The notes: a model not told the origin generated them from the sequence alone. A stretch of 64,000 nt of DNA from Acidimicrobiaceae bacterium (GCA_016722025.1 JADKGZ010000002.1:248001-312000); one strand, 5' to 3'. Shown: positions 24,906-34,320, counted from the first letter of the stretch. Made by a program: numbers and translations.

Positions 24906-25601
24906 TCAGGCTCGGTCCCGCGCGAGGCCGAGCCGATACCCGGCACCGAGGACTGTTTCCACGACCGTCGGGTCGTGGGAGTCGGGTTCGATCTTGCGGC
25001 GCAGGTTCTTGATGTGCGAGTCGACCGTGCGTTCGTAGCCATCGAACTCGTAGCCGCGGACGCGGTTGACCAACTCGCTTCGCGAGAACACCCGACCTGG
25101 CGACGACGCCAACACGGTCAGCAACGACCACTCCGTCGGCGTCAACTCCACGACCGCCCCGGAAACGGTCGCCTCGTGCCGCACCTCATCGATGACGAGC
25201 TCTCCGCCACCGAACGAGCTGATGGACGTGTCGACGGACGTCACCGCGCTGCGGCGGAGCACGGCCTGGACTCGCAGTACCAGTTCCCGCGGGGAGAACG
25301 GTTTGGTCAGATAGTCGTCAGCACCGAGCTCCAGGCCGCGGATGCGGTCCGCTTCGCCCGACTTCGCAGTCAGCATCACGATCGGCAGGCGACCTGCGAA
25401 CTCCGTGGCGATCGTCTCGCCGGCGACGTCGGGCAGGTTCAGGTCGAGCACGAGCAGATCGATCCCACCGCGTTCGAGGATCGACATGGCCTCAGCGCCT
25501 GAACCGGTCGTGACCACCGCGAGGTCCTCGCGTTCGAGATAGCGGCGCACGAGGTCGCGGATCTTCACCTCGTCCTCGACTACCAGCACGGTCACGCTCA
25601 C
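24906..25601 (-). CDS. OmpR/PhoB-family response regulator
   Basis: 231 residues. Receiver domain with acidic pocket (VVEDE), phospho-acceptor Asp 53 (LLVLDLNLPD), Thr in MLTAK and Lys 100 (YLTKPF). The C-terminal winged helix has LTPTEWSLL, GRVFSRSEL and TVDSHIKNLRRKIE. First gene of the minus-strand operon that continues through the kinase and the envelope proteins, so it probably controls its own operon. It may also control the divergent cupredoxin gene at 25766. Confidence 0.92.
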   Translation of the reverse strand: MSVTVLVVEDEVKIRDLVRRYLEREDLAVVTTGSGAEAMSILERGGIDLLVLDLNLPDVAGETIATEFAGRLPIVMLTAKSGEADRIRGLELGADDYLTKPFSPRELVLRVQAVLRRSAVTSVDTSISSFGGGELVIDEVRHEATVSGAVVELTPTEWSLLTVLASSPGRVFSRSELVNRVRGYEFDGYERTVDSHIKNLRRKIEPDSHDPTVVETVLGAGYRLGLARDRA

Positions 25602-25765
25602 GAATCGACTCTAGGACGGCCTCGACACCCGCTCGCGTGCGGCCCGGGCGAAACCAGACGACCTGCACCCGACCTCCACACGTTCTGCACACCGGATCGC
25701 CACAGTGCTCGAACAGCCGGGTGCAGACGCGTACCCGGAACGAGACCTCAGAAGAGGGCAACCCG

Positions 25766-26233
25766 ATGACGCACACACTTCGCCTCCCGCTGATCGCCGG
25801 CATCGTGGCAATCACCACGCTCGTCGCCGCATGTGGCGAGACCCGTCAGTCCAGCTCTGACGCGAGCCGCGATTCGGCCGCTGCGCCGGCTGGGGCGAGG
25901 GCCGTCGACGTCGCCATGGAGGACATCAAGTTCGACCAAACCACGCTCACCGTCAAGACCGGCGAGACCATCGACTTCCGGTTCACCAACACCGGCCAGA
26001 TCCCCCACGACGCCTTCATCGGCGACGCCGCTGCCCAGATGGAACACGACGACGAGATGGCACACATGGGCGACGCATCGACCCACTCGATGGGCGAAGC
26101 CGCAGTCACGGTGCAGCCTGGCGCCGCCGGGCAGCTCTCCTACACCTTCACCGAACCCGGCACCTACGAAGTCGGCTGCCACCAGCCCGGCCACTACGGA
26201 GCGGGCATGAAGATCGAGGTCACCGTCGAGTAG
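25766..26233 (+). CDS. Cupredoxin-domain lipoprotein
   Basis: 155 residues. Lipobox TLVAACG (Cys about 23), then a plastocyanin-like domain with type-1 copper ligands His 81 (IPHDAF), Cys 138, His 143 and Met 148 in CHQPGHYGAGM. An acidic/Met/His loop (MEHDDEMAHMGDASTHSMG) may be a second copper site. A GAGGG-type ribosome site precedes the ATG. An outer-face copper carrier or electron-transfer protein, divergent from the response regulator and followed by the CopB-like ATPase. Confidence 0.88.
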   Translation: MTHTLRLPLIAGIVAITTLVAACGETRQSSSDASRDSAAAPAGARAVDVAMEDIKFDQTTLTVKTGETIDFRFTNTGQIPHDAFIGDAAAQMEHDDEMAHMGDASTHSMGEAAVTVQPGAAGQLSYTFTEPGTYEVGCHQPGHYGAGMKIEVTVE

Positions 26234-26256
26234 TGGTGCACCTCGTCACACCGACC

Positions 26257-26284
26257 TTGACACTATACCCCCAGGGGGTATAGT
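26257..26284 (+). promoter_or_regulatory. Promoter with embedded CsoR-type palindrome; leaderless copB start
   Basis: TTGACA (26257-26262) and TATAGT (26279-26284) are spaced by 16 bases. A perfect 11-1-11 palindrome (half-site ACTATACCCCC around a central A, 26262-26284) fills the spacer and the -10. G/C tracts flanked by TA are typical of CsoR/RcnR operators. The ATG at 26291 falls about 7 bases after the -10, so transcription probably begins at the start codon. Confidence 0.75.
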
Positions 26285-26290
26285 GAGATC

Positions 26291-28432
26291 ATGAGCGCCA
26301 ATCCCATGCACGAGCATCCAACAGGAGCGGACGCGACCCACTCTGACCACGATCACCACTCCGGCGGCCACCACCACGACGTGCACTCCGCACCTGGCGG
26401 CCATGCCGGACATGCAGGGCACGACAAGCACGCCGGGCACGACCCGGAGACGTTCCGCCGCCGGTTCTGGCTGACCCTGCTGATCTCGCTTCCGGTCGTC
26501 GCCACCAGCGAGATGATCATGGACTGGTTCGGCTACGAGCTCTCCGGGGTCGCATGGGTCGGTCCGGTGCTCGGCACGTTCGTGTTCCTCTGGGGCGGCT
26601 GGCCGTTCCTCAAAGGCGCCGCCGACGAAGTTCGAGACCGTGCACCCGGGATGATGCTGCTGATCGCGATGGCGATCACCGTCGCGTGGGCATCGTCGAT
26701 GGCGTCGAGCCTCGGCTGGTTCGACCTCGAGTTCTGGTGGGAACTGGCGGCGCTGGTCACCATCATGTTGCTCGGCCACTGGCAGGAGATGAAAGCAATC
26801 GGCCAGGCACAAGGCGCGCTCGCCGCTCTCGCGGCGCTGCTCCCCGACGAAGCCGAAGTGATCGAGGACGGCACCACACGGACCGTCACGCTGGGGGAGC
26901 TCCGCGAAGGACAGCTGGTGCTCGTTCGTGCCGGTGGGCGAGTCCCGGCCGATGGGACGATCGAGGACGGTGAAGCCGAGCTCGACGAGTCGATGATCAC
27001 CGGAGAATCGAAAGCAGTGGTCAAAGCGATCGGCGATCGTGTCGTCGCCGGCACCGTGTCGACCGACTCCTCGATCCGCATCCGAATCTCCGCAGTCGGC
27101 GATAACACCGCCCTCGCCGGGATCCAACGTCTCGTCGCCGAAGCCCAAGCCTCGAACAGCCGTGCCCAGGTCCTCGCCGATCGTTTCGCCAAATGGCTCT
27201 TCTACATCGCCACCGCAACCGCGGTCATCACGTTCATCGCCTGGTCGATCGCCGGTGACACCGACCAGGCCATCACCAGCACCGTCACGGTCCTCGTCAT
27301 CGCCTGCCCACACGCGCTCGGGCTCGCCATCCCGCTCGTGATCGCCATCTCCACGGCCGTCTCGGCCCGCAACGGAATCCTCGTCAAGGACCGACTCGCC
27401 CTCGAGCGCATGCGCACGATCACCGCGGTGCTGTTCGACAAGACCGGCACCCTGACCGAAGGCCGCCACGTCGTCACCGGCATCGCCGGCCACGACATGT
27501 CGACCGACGAGATCCTGCGCCTCGCAGGTGGCGTCGAACTGGACAGCGAGCACCCGCTCGCCCGGGCGATCGTCACCGCCGCACGCGAACGCGGCGACGT
27601 CGCCCACGCCTCCGACTTCCGGGCGATCACCGGCCGTGGTGTCGAGGCGGTCATCGACGGCCGCCGTTACGCCGTCGGCGGCCCCGTCCTCCTCCGTGAG
27701 CGTTCACTCGACATCCCCGAGTCGATCCGCAGCGACATCGAGCCATGGACGAGCCGCGGCGCGGCCGTGTTGCATCTCGTGCGCGACGATCAGATCATCG
27801 GCGCCCTGGCGCTCGAGGACAAGATCCGCCCCGAGGCCCGCCAAGCCGTGATCGATCTCCACCACATCGGGATCGAACGAGTCGTGATGATCACCGGCGA
27901 CGCCAGACAGGTAGCCGAGGCAGTCGCCGCCGAGCTCGGCATCGACGAAGTGTTCGCCGAGGTCCTCCCCGAAGACAAGCAGAACAAGGTCGCCGAGCTG
28001 CAGGCCCGCGGTTACAAGGTGGCGATGGTCGGTGACGGGGTCAACGACGCTCCCGCCCTGGCCCGCGCCGATGTCGGCTTGGCGATCGGCGCCGGCACCG
28101 ATGTCGCCATCGAATCCGCTGGCGTGGTCCTCGCCGGCAACGACCCTCGATCGGTCGTCGGGGTCATCAAGCTGTCGAGGGCGTCGTACCGCAAGATGCG
28201 CCAGAACCTCGCCTGGGCGGCCGGCTACAACATCGTGTCCATCCCACTCGCCGCCGGCGCGCTCGCCTGGGCCGGCATCACGCTGGCACCAGCAGTCGGC
28301 GCCATCCTGATGAGCCTGTCCACCATCGTCGTCGCCCTCAACGCACAAACGCTCCGGCGAGTCCAACTGCGCCCCCACGACGAGGCCGAACACGTCGGAG
28401 CCCTCGCGCCGGTCTCCGCCTCGACGTCGTGA
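26291..28432 (+). CDS. copB: P1B-3-type copper-exporting ATPase, CopB-like
   Basis: 713 residues. The first 50 residues are His-rich (HDHHSGGHHHD, HAGHAGHDKHAGH). The membrane metal motif is CPH (Cys 339-Pro-His 341), the mark of CopB-type Cu(I)/Cu(II) or Ag(I) pumps. Actuator TGES, phosphorylation site DKTGTLTEG (Asp 383), SEHP and GDGVNDAPAL complete the family. The His-rich N-terminus replaces HMA domains, as usual for CopB. Probably leaderless and under direct control of the CsoR-type operator upstream. The convergent M56 gene ends one base after its stop. Confidence 0.93.
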   Translation: MSANPMHEHPTGADATHSDHDHHSGGHHHDVHSAPGGHAGHAGHDKHAGHDPETFRRRFWLTLLISLPVVATSEMIMDWFGYELSGVAWVGPVLGTFVFLWGGWPFLKGAADEVRDRAPGMMLLIAMAITVAWASSMASSLGWFDLEFWWELAALVTIMLLGHWQEMKAIGQAQGALAALAALLPDEAEVIEDGTTRTVTLGELREGQLVLVRAGGRVPADGTIEDGEAELDESMITGESKAVVKAIGDRVVAGTVSTDSSIRIRISAVGDNTALAGIQRLVAEAQASNSRAQVLADRFAKWLFYIATATAVITFIAWSIAGDTDQAITSTVTVLVIACPHALGLAIPLVIAISTAVSARNGILVKDRLALERMRTITAVLFDKTGTLTEGRHVVTGIAGHDMSTDEILRLAGGVELDSEHPLARAIVTAARERGDVAHASDFRAITGRGVEAVIDGRRYAVGGPVLLRERSLDIPESIRSDIEPWTSRGAAVLHLVRDDQIIGALALEDKIRPEARQAVIDLHHIGIERVVMITGDARQVAEAVAAELGIDEVFAEVLPEDKQNKVAELQARGYKVAMVGDGVNDAPALARADVGLAIGAGTDVAIESAGVVLAGNDPRSVVGVIKLSRASYRKMRQNLAWAAGYNIVSIPLAAGALAWAGITLAPAVGAILMSLSTIVVALNAQTLRRVQLRPHDEAEHVGALAPVSASTS

Positions 28433-29302
28433 TCAGTGCGGGCAGAGTGCGGTCAGCAGTCGTTCCAGGTGATGCAGCTGGTACACGCTGAACCCAGCGG
28501 TCACGACAATGCTCAACCACAGTGCAACGACGTGGATTCGGTGCGGGTTCGGGACCGGCGGCTCGAGCAGCGCACCCATCCGTGATGCGACCCCGAGGCC
28601 GGAGAACCCGGCCACGGTCGGCGGGTTGGTCTGCAGTGCCACCTTGCCGAGGGTGATCGCGACCAGCCGGCGATCACCGCACGCGGCCGCAGCGGCCTCA
28701 TCCGCCCATCGCTCGATGGAGTAGTTCACCCGCTTCGCCAGAGCCCGCAACGGTGGCAGCACCGCTGCCGCGAACTCGGCCGTGAGCAGATATCGGTCGT
28801 GTCGGTAGTGAGCATGTGCCCGCTCATGCGCGACCACGATCCGTTGCTCGTCCTCGTCGAGCAGTTCGACCATCGCGGTCGAGATCACGATCTGTCCCGC
28901 GCGGCCGGGCAGGGTCACTGCGTACGGCTTGTGACTGTGCGCGACGTGGATCGGACGCGTGTGCTCAACCCGGAGTGCCCGGTGCTGGCGCAACAGCCTG
29001 AACGCCCTCACCGCGCCCACGGCAATCAACACGACCACCGGAGCGCCGAGCCACGCCGGCACCGAGCCGTGGAGCCCCATCGCCTGAGCACACCACTCGA
29101 ACCCGAACCCGACCACCGGCGCGTGCGCCAAGAACGCAACAGCGACAACCAACGCGGTCGGAAGGGCAGCAAGGATGACGAGGACGAGCGCGATCGTGAC
29201 GAACCGCGTGGCCAGCCGCGGCGGGAGACGCCGATGCGCCGACGTCGCGACGGCGGCGACGGAAACGGTCACCAACAACGGAAATGCCAGTGAACCCAGC
29301 AT
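28433..29302 (-). CDS. M56-family (BlaR1-like) membrane metallopeptidase
   Basis: 289 residues. Three N-terminal membrane helices, then a cytoplasmic zinc-peptidase domain with HERAH (VVAHERAHAHYRHD), a downstream acidic ligand (ERWADEAAA) and a C-terminal helix. It has no sensor domain like the penicillin-binding domain of BlaR1, so the signal is sensed otherwise. Its start overlaps the BlaI-like repressor stop by ATGA. Such pairs work by cleavage or inactivation of the repressor. Placement between copB and copCD suggests a metal or envelope-stress signal. Confidence 0.85.
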   Translation of the reverse strand: MLGSLAFPLLVTVSVAAVATSAHRRLPPRLATRFVTIALVLVILAALPTALVVAVAFLAHAPVVGFGFEWCAQAMGLHGSVPAWLGAPVVVLIAVGAVRAFRLLRQHRALRVEHTRPIHVAHSHKPYAVTLPGRAGQIVISTAMVELLDEDEQRIVVAHERAHAHYRHDRYLLTAEFAAAVLPPLRALAKRVNYSIERWADEAAAAACGDRRLVAITLGKVALQTNPPTVAGFSGLGVASRMGALLEPPVPNPHRIHVVALWLSIVVTAGFSVYQLHHLERLLTALCPH

Positions 29303-29673
29303 CAGTGCTTGCCTTTGTCTGAGGTGGCCCTGTCGAGCATGGCCTGGATCGCCTTGGCCTCTTTCGCCGGCAGGCCACCGATGAACCTGCTCAACACCTG
29401 GGCCCGATCGGACGACGAGTCGAGCAGTTCGCTGATGCGCCGCACCGCGAGATCGGGCTCGTCGACTGCCGCCGAATAGGCGAACGCTCGGCCTGCGGGT
29501 GTGCGCACGACCAAACCCTTCGTCTGTAGGCGGGTGAGGATCGTCGCGACGCTGGTGTAGGCGTAGCCGGCATCGAGTCGCTCGTTGATCTCGCCAGGCA
29601 GCAGCGGGCCGTCAGCCGCCCACAGCACGCGCAGCACATCGGTCTCCAGTGCCCCATCAGGTCGTCGTGTCAT
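29302..29673 (-). CDS. BlaI/MecI/CopY-family transcriptional repressor
   Basis: 123 residues from ATG 29673. Winged helix typical of the penicillinase repressor family (GALETDVLRVLWAADGPLLPGEINERL, YTSVATILTRLQTKGLVVR) and a C-terminal dimerisation helix (LSRFIGGLPAKEAKAIQAML). An upstream in-frame start (29700) is possible. It probably binds the palindromes at 29723-29739 and 31183-31199 and so controls its own operon, copCD and the DUF305 gene. It lacks the CxCxxxxCxC tail of enterococcal CopY, so metal sensing is likely indirect through the M56 protein. Confidence 0.87.
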   Translation of the reverse strand: MTRRPDGALETDVLRVLWAADGPLLPGEINERLDAGYAYTSVATILTRLQTKGLVVRTPAGRAFAYSAAVDEPDLAVRRISELLDSSSDRAQVLSRFIGGLPAKEAKAIQAMLDRATSDKGKH

Positions 29674-29722
29674 GCACATCCTCCACCGGGTGACGCCCAT
29701 TCTCGAACGCCCCCGAATATAC

Positions 29723-29739
29723 TTCTACATCGTGTAGTT
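29723..29739. promoter_or_regulatory. BlaI-type operator between repressor operon and copCD
   Basis: TTCTACATCGTGTAGTT, an imperfect palindrome with perfect core CTACA-TCG-TGTAG. It matches the site at 31183-31199 (TACTACATGATGTAGTA) in 13 of 17 positions. It lies between the divergent repressor gene (start 29673) and copCD (start 29776), well placed to control both. Confidence 0.7.
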
Positions 29740-29775
29740 GCTCTGCTGTCGGGGCGCTGCCGGACTCGACAGCCT

Positions 29776-31226
29776 ATGCCTCGCACACTCCTCCGCCGCC
29801 TCACCCTGCTCGCACTCGCCATGTGCGCCGCCATCAGCGGTGCCGTCGGAATCCCGGCGGACATCGCATCGGCGCACAACACCCTGGTCTCCAGCGACCC
29901 GGCAGACGGCGCCGAGTTGGCCGTGGCGCCTGCGCAGATCACGTGGGTCTTCGACATGGCGGTACCGCTGGAGACGATGACGGTCACCCTGATCGACGCG
30001 ACCGGCGCCCGTAGCGAGCTGAGTGGCTCGATCCACGGCGCGGCCGGCGACACCGAGGTCGTCACGCCGCTTCCGACGCTGCTGCCCGGGCCGGTCTCAG
30101 TGCGGTGGCGTCTCGTCGGACCCGACGGTCACCCCATCACCGGCCGCGTCGACTTCACGATCAGCACACCCACCCCGACCACCGCACCAGGAATTGCTGC
30201 TACGACCCTGCCGACCACGACCCCTTCGGCGGTCGGCGGCTCATCACTCGATCAAGGCGACGGCTCGTACTCGACACCAACATTCGTGCGCTGGATCCTG
30301 CGCTACGCCTCCTATCTGGCGATCATGGCCATCGTCGGGATCCTCCTCACCACCGCATACGTGTGGACCGGCGCCGGCAGTCACCCGATCCTGCGGAGCA
30401 TTCTCAGCCGTTCATTGCTCGCCACCGCCGCGCTCGGGTTCCTGCAATTGCTCGTGGTCGCGTCCGACGTCAGCGGCCGGGTGCCATGGTCGTCGTTCGG
30501 GTCGATCGACGCCGCCACGACCACCGACGCCGGAATGGCATTCGCGATCCGCATCGCCCTCGCTGTAGCGATGTGGCTTGTCCTGTTCCACGCCGACATC
30601 GTCCATCGCGACGTGTACTGGACCGCCGTCTCACTGCCCGGGCTCGGGCTGCTCGCCACATGGGCCTTCGCCGGCCACTCGCGATCGATGCGCTGGCCCG
30701 CGATCGGTGTCGCCACCGACGTCGCCCACCACGCCGCCGCGGCGGCCTGGATCGCCGGGCTCGCGATCGTCGGCTGGACCGTGATCCCCACGACGATGTG
30801 CTCGTGCCAACGGTCCGTCGCTTCTCGCGAGTGGCGGCGATCAGCGTCGCCACCCTCGTCACCACTGGGCTCGTCCAGAGCGTACGACTCATCGGAAGCC
30901 CGATGGATCTGCTCGACGCCAGCCACGGCCGCTACCTCCTCGCGAAGATCGTCGTGCTCGCACTGATGCTCGCCATCGCCAACGCCAACCGCCGCCGAAT
31001 CGACCACCGCCTCGACGACCACGACGAAGTGGGCCGCCACACCGGCCCGCTCCGTCAGGCCGTCGTCGCCGAGTTCGCGATCGGGCTCGTCATCATCGGA
31101 ATCACCGCCGCCATGGTCGTCTCCCCGCCGTCCACCAGCCGAACCGAGACCGGCGCGCCCCGCGACGCCCGAGTCACTTCTATACTACATGATGTAGTAC
31201 TCACCCCCGAAAGGCTTACTCGATGA
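29776..31226 (+). CDS. CopC-CopD fusion copper resistance protein (frameshifted near 30797)
   Basis: About 482 residues when rejoined. Signal peptide, then a CopC domain with the mature N-terminal His (SAHNTLVSSDPADG) and VRWRLVGPDGHPITG; a Thr/Pro linker; then an eight-helix CopD domain. As sequenced, the frame ends at 30966 with a nonsense tail. The true continuation (HDDVLVPTVRRFSRVAAIS) lies in the next frame and rejoins if one C is restored in the CCCC run near 30797. It would bind periplasmic copper and mediate membrane passage. Controlled by the BlaI-type operator upstream; its stop overlaps the DUF305 start (ATGA). Confidence 0.82.
31183..31199. promoter_or_regulatory. Perfect 17-bp BlaI-type palindrome before DUF305 gene
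   Basis: TACTACAT-G-ATGTAGTA is fully symmetric and close to known BlaI/MecI operators. It lies at the very end of the copCD coding region, 24 bases before the DUF305 start, implying a separately regulated internal promoter in addition to readthrough from copCD. Confidence 0.75.
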
Positions 31227-31762
31227 TCCGTCGCCTCGCCCTCCCCGCCATCGCTCTCGCACTCACGGCCACGCTCGCTGCGTGCGGTTCCGACCACTCC
31301 TCGATGGGCAACAGCACCCCGGCCACACAAGCCCCCGGGGGATCCGTTGCGACAGTGACGCTCAACGCAGCCGACGTCGAGTTCGCCCAAGGGATGATCG
31401 CCCATCACGAGCAAGCGATCGAGATGGCTGAGATCGCACTCGACCCCAAGGTCGGCGCCAGTCCCGAGGTCATCGATCTCGCCACCAGGATCAAGGGCGC
31501 CCAGGATCCCGAGGTCGAGCTGATGACCGGCTGGCTCACCGCGGCCGGTCAGCCCATCATGATGGACTCTTCCGATGGTCACGACATGTCGTCGATGGAC
31601 GGGATGATGTCCGCCGAGCAGATGGACACCATGTCGGCAATGACCGGCACGGAGTTCGACCAGACATGGCTCGAGATGATGATCGCCCACCACGAAGGTG
31701 TGTCCGTGGCCATGTCAAAGTCCTCGCTGGTGGCCAGGAAAAGTCCTCGCGGTGGTGAGTAG
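31223..31762 (+). pseudogene. DUF305 lipoprotein, 5' part interrupted by IS21-type element
   Basis: Genuine sequence runs to 31700: lipobox LAACG (Cys 21), first DUF305 helix pair FAQGMIAHHEQAIEMAE, a Met-rich loop (MDGMMSAEQMDTMSAM) and the start of the second motif (MMIAHHEG). Beyond 31700 the 20 or so residues to the stop at 31762 derive from the IS end. Removing the IS and one copy of the 6-base duplication gives an uninterrupted 200-residue protein ending ITEMQALLQG. DUF305 proteins are His/Met-rich envelope proteins common in metal-resistance loci. Confidence 0.85.
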
Positions 31763-31871
31763 GTAGATCCACCCTGCGGGCCACCTCGAGCGGTGATCGT
31801 GAACGACGACCAAGTCAGTTCCAGATCACACGCTCGAGGGGTTGTGCACATTGTTGTCAGCGAGGAAGAAC

Positions 31872-33321
31872 ATGGATGTTGTCGACGCGTACGCGCGTCT
31901 GGGGTCGTATCGCGCCGCCGGCGAGTTGTGCGGTGTGGACCCCAAGACGGTGAAACGAAAGGTGCTCGCCCACGAGGCCGGGCTGTTGGATGATGAACGT
32001 GCCGAGCGGGCGCCGGTGCCGAAGAACACCGATGGGGTCCGCACAGTGGTGCTCGATCTCGTCCGCGAAGCCAACGGCCGTGGCACCGCGAAGCGGTTGC
32101 TGCCGGCGGCACGCACGGCCGGCTACGCGGGATCGGACCGCAACTTCCGGCGGCTCGTGGCGGGCGTGAAGCGTCAGGTTCGTGGCGAGATCGGCCGTCA
32201 TCAGCGGCGGCCGGCGGTGTGGGTGCCGGGCGAGACGCTGGCGATCGACTGGGGTCTGTTGCCGTCGGGGTTGAAGGTGTTCTGCGCGGTGCTCGCCTGG
32301 TCGAGGGTCCGTTTCGTGCGCGTTGCTCGTGACGAGACCGCTGCGACGACGTTGGCGATGCTCGCCGACTGCTTCGACACGTTGGGCGGTGTCCCCGCGA
32401 AGGTGCTCGCGGATCGGATGGGCTGTCTGAAGGGCGGCACCATTGCGAACGTGGTGATCCCGACGCCGGACTACGTCCGGTTCGCGACGCACTACCGGTT
32501 CGTCCCGGACTTCTGCCATCCAGCTGACCCGGAGTCGAAAGGCATCGTCGAGAACCTGGTCGGCTACGCCAAGACCGATCTGGTGTTGCCCGACTCCGAC
32601 GACCTGGCGGTGTTGAACGACGCCTGCCGCGTGTGGTGTTGCGAGGTCAACGCCCGTGCGCATTCGGAGATCTGCGCGATCCCCGACGTCCGCCTGGTCG
32701 AGGAACGGGCGCTGTTGCGGGAGTTGCCGATGCTGCGCCCACGGATCGGACGCGTGGAGGTCCGCAAGGTCGACAAGCTGTCCACGATCCGAGTCGCGTC
32801 GGCTCGCTACTCGGTCCCACACCGACTCGTCGGCGCACACGTCGAGGCCGTCACCTTCGACGGCAAGGTTCGCATCTACGACCTCGACGGCGGCCTCGTT
32901 GCCGATCACGTGCAGCTCGCACCCGGCGAAGCAGCCGTGCTCGACGAGCACTACCCGACACCACGACGCGCTCCGTCGCGGACCGCGAGCACGCACCGAT
33001 GCCGAACGCGAGTTCCTCGCCCTGGGTGAACCAGCCGAGGCGTTCATCCGCCAAGGCGCCGCCGCCGGGATGACGATGCTGCCCAAGGAGATCATCGAGA
33101 TCGTCGACGACATCCTTCCCGCGCACGGCCCCGAGCTCGTCGCCAAAGCCCTCGCCAGAGCAGCACGCTTCGGCCGCTTCCGCGCCGCGGACGTCCGCTC
33201 AATCCTCGCGATCGGCACCGCCACCACCGAACCCGCGCAGCCCGGCGACCACGTCGTGGTCGGACTCCCGACCGCCGAGGTCCGCTCGTTCGACGCCTAC
33301 CGGATCGAGAACCTCGCATGA
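31872..33321 (+). CDS. istA: IS21-family transposase IstA (frameshifted near 32985)
   Basis: About 482 residues when rejoined. N-terminal helix-turn-helix (YRAAGELCGVDPKTVKRKV), DDE integrase core (ETLAIDWG; VLADRMG; and the E of PESKGIVENLVGYAK), and the beta-barrel Mu-C domain (ARYSVPHRLVGAHVEA). As sequenced the frame is lost in a GC-rich stretch near 32985 and resumes as RARTDAEREFLALGEPAEAF to 33321. The frameshift may be an error or may have inactivated the copy. ATG 31872 is preferred; TTG 31842 is in frame. Confidence 0.82.
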
Positions 33322-34085
33322 GCGGCCGCACCCCGATCCCGCTCACTGCAGATGTCGAAGCCGGCCTGCGCCGGCTGCGCCTCGCCGCGATCCGCCGCGA
33401 AGCACCCGACGTCCTCGCCAACGCGAAGGCGCAACGCTGGGCACCCGAAGAAGTGCTGCGGGTCCTCGTCGAGGCCGAGATCGCCTCACGCGACGCCTCC
33501 AACACCCGCAACCGGATGACCGCCGCACGGTTCCCGATCGACAAAACCCTCGACGAGTTCCGCCTCGACGAATCGTCCATCCCGCGAGCCAGCCACGACT
33601 ACCTCGTGACACTCGAATGGATCCACCAAGCCGAGAACCTATGCCTCGTCGGGCCCGCCGGCACCGGCAAGACCCACTACCTCATCGGCCTCGGCACCGC
33701 CGCCGTGACCGCCGGCTACAAGGTCCGCTACTTCACCGCCGTCGAACTCGTCGAGCACCTCTACCGCGCCGTCGCCGACAACACCGTCGGCAAAGCCATC
33801 GAAGCCGTCTGCCGCAACGACCTGATCATCATCGACGAAATCGGCTTCGCCCCACTCGACCACACCGGCTGCCAACTGCTGTTCCGCCTCGTCGCCGCCG
33901 GCTACGAACGACGATCCATCGCGATCGGCTCCCACTCACCCTTCGAGCACTGGGGCCGCTTCCTGCCCGATCAACCCACCGCCGTCTCACTGCTCGACCG
34001 GCTCTGCCACCACGCCCACATCATCACCACCACCGGCGACAGCTACCGCCTCACCCACCGCACCACCCGCAGCAAGGAGGCATGA
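33318..34085 (+). CDS. istB: IS21-family helper ATPase IstB
   Basis: 255 residues of the DnaC/IstB AAA+ family: Walker A GPAGTGKTH, Walker B LIIIDEIGF, sensor-1 region SIAIGSHSPFEHW and arginine-finger region LLDRLCHHAHII. It assembles on target DNA and activates IstA. ATGA overlap with istA gives translational coupling, normal in this family. Confidence 0.92.
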   Translation: MSGRTPIPLTADVEAGLRRLRLAAIRREAPDVLANAKAQRWAPEEVLRVLVEAEIASRDASNTRNRMTAARFPIDKTLDEFRLDESSIPRASHDYLVTLEWIHQAENLCLVGPAGTGKTHYLIGLGTAAVTAGYKVRYFTAVELVEHLYRAVADNTVGKAIEAVCRNDLIIIDEIGFAPLDHTGCQLLFRLVAAGYERRSIAIGSHSPFEHWGRFLPDQPTAVSLLDRLCHHAHIITTTGDSYRLTHRTTRSKEA

Positions 34086-34160
34086 CCGCGAGGACTTTTG
34101 TTGGCCACCAGCGAGGACTTCCGTTGGCCACCAGCGAGGACATCAACTTGGCCATTGACA

Positions 34161-34291
34161 AAGGTGCAGTCAGCCAGTCCGAGACCGTGAAGGCAGAAGG
34201 CTCCAACGCCGACGTGCTCGCCCTCGCCGACCAGATCATCACCGCCCAGCAGGGCGAGATCACCGAGATGCAAGCCCTCCTGCAGGGCTGA
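34161..34291 (+). pseudogene. 3' part of the interrupted DUF305 gene
   Basis: After the target-site duplication AAGGTG, the frame continues GAVSQSETVKAEGSNADVLALADQIITAQQGEITEMQALLQG, the expected C-terminal DUF305 block. It joins in frame to the 5' part ending at 31700. Confidence 0.85.
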
Positions 34292-34320
34292 GCATCGACT
34301 CCCCCGTACCATCCACTCCG

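Larger units (their letters stand above)
31701..34160. mobile_element. IS21-family insertion sequence (2460 bp) with exact target duplication
   Basis: Ends are TGTC and GACA. The terminal inverted repeats share TGTC-2-TGGCCA near the tip and then GTCCTCGCTGGTGGCCA, with further internal copies of the latter at both ends (typical multiple IS21 repeats). The flanking 6-bp duplication AAGGTG lies at 31695-31700 and 34161-34166. It contains istA and istB overlapping by ATGA. It inserted in the DUF305 gene. Confidence 0.88.
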
